Origin: Hydrogenophaga sp. RAC07
Lineage (GTDB): Bacteria; Pseudomonadota; Gammaproteobacteria; Burkholderiales; Burkholderiaceae_C
Assembly: GCF_001713375.1 (NCBI RefSeq)
Contig: NZ_CP016449.1
Span: forward strand, 2,728,001 to 2,792,000
Length of the DNA stretch: 64,000 nt
Direction: 5' to 3'
Shown: positions 63,991 to 64,000 of the stretch, piece by piece
How positions within the stretch are numbered: the first letter of the stretch is position 1
Layout: the number at the start of each line of letters is the position of its first letter
Translations under genes and position numbers: made by a program
The notes under the pieces: model-generated
Database searches by the model: none
Seen by the model: only the letters and a program-made list of their open reading frames with translations
What the model was told of the DNA's origin: nothing

Positions 63991-64000
63991 CCAATGTCTC

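Overview
The window is GC-rich DNA from a betaproteobacterium, most likely a Burkholderiales/Comamonadaceae member close to Hydrogenophaga. This is inferred from the gene orders pcm-rhodanese-tolC-waaA and folC-SPOR-cvpA-purF-metZ-gltX-tRNAs, the Bug/TctC-type binding protein, and the general protein style. No rRNA, CRISPR array, transposase or integrase was found. Almost every base belongs to a gene, and many neighbours overlap by ATGA or TGATG junctions.

Region 1 (1-17.2 kb) is cell envelope and DNA repair. A pcm-like 3' end, a rhodanese and a TolC channel are followed by an oppositely oriented lipopolysaccharide cluster (9.9 to 2.06 kb). That cluster carries neuA, neuB and neuC for CMP-sialic acid, four glycosyltransferases and an O-antigen-ligase-type protein. 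Its distal part (2.1-6.1 kb) is visibly more AT-rich than its surroundings. Two tandem waaA (Kdo transferase) genes, a phosphomannomutase/phosphoglucomutase, an Ada-AlkA fusion with Ogt, and an EamA transporter complete the region.

Region 2 (17.3-41.08 kb) is the most interesting part. A 30-bp exact copy of the 3' end of tRNA-Asp lies at 17298-17327, and the intact tRNA-Asp is at 41051-41127. The 23.7 kb between them is therefore a probable tRNA-integrated island, although no integrase is visible. It holds genes for universal stress proteins, two Hsp20s, a second GroEL, two BON proteins, a CBS protein, HtrA, a GYD protein, a DHH protein, a PRPP synthetase-like protein, a kinase-like protein and two small c-type cytochromes. 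It also holds an acetyl-CoA synthetase/E1/E2/acyl-carrier operon, a zinc alcohol dehydrogenase, a broken nitroreductase, a PNP-oxidase-like protein, a flavodoxin and a bactofilin-like membrane protein. At least ten copies of a TTGA-N6-TCAA-type box (mostly TTGAG-N4-CTCAA) stand before its operons. Several sit at the fixed distance from a -10 hexamer expected of an FNR/CRP class II activator. The island reads as one oxygen- or redox-controlled survival regulon, resembling the low-oxygen-activated locus of Burkholderia cenocepacia and, in gene inventory, the mycobacterial DosR regulon. Unusual details include a GroEL with Ser in place of catalytic Asp52, a lipoyl-like protein lacking its lysine, and duplicated genes at the island ends and around groEL.

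Region 3 (41.05-50.5 kb) is housekeeping: tRNA-Asp, tRNA-Glu and tRNA-Ala, then gltX, metZ, purF, cvpA, a SPOR protein and folC, all on the minus strand. On the plus strand are an ArsC-like protein, ppnP and argG.

Region 4 (50.5-64 kb) is mixed metabolism and envelope. It has an esterase; a GntR regulator followed, after a strong terminator, by a beta-hydroxyacid dehydrogenase and an SDR; and an EEP phosphatase-ClsB-YbhN cardiolipin operon. It also has a TPR protein divergent from an AraC regulator, a hybrid periplasmic-binding-domain histidine kinase, an FAD monooxygenase and a Bug-type solute-binding protein.
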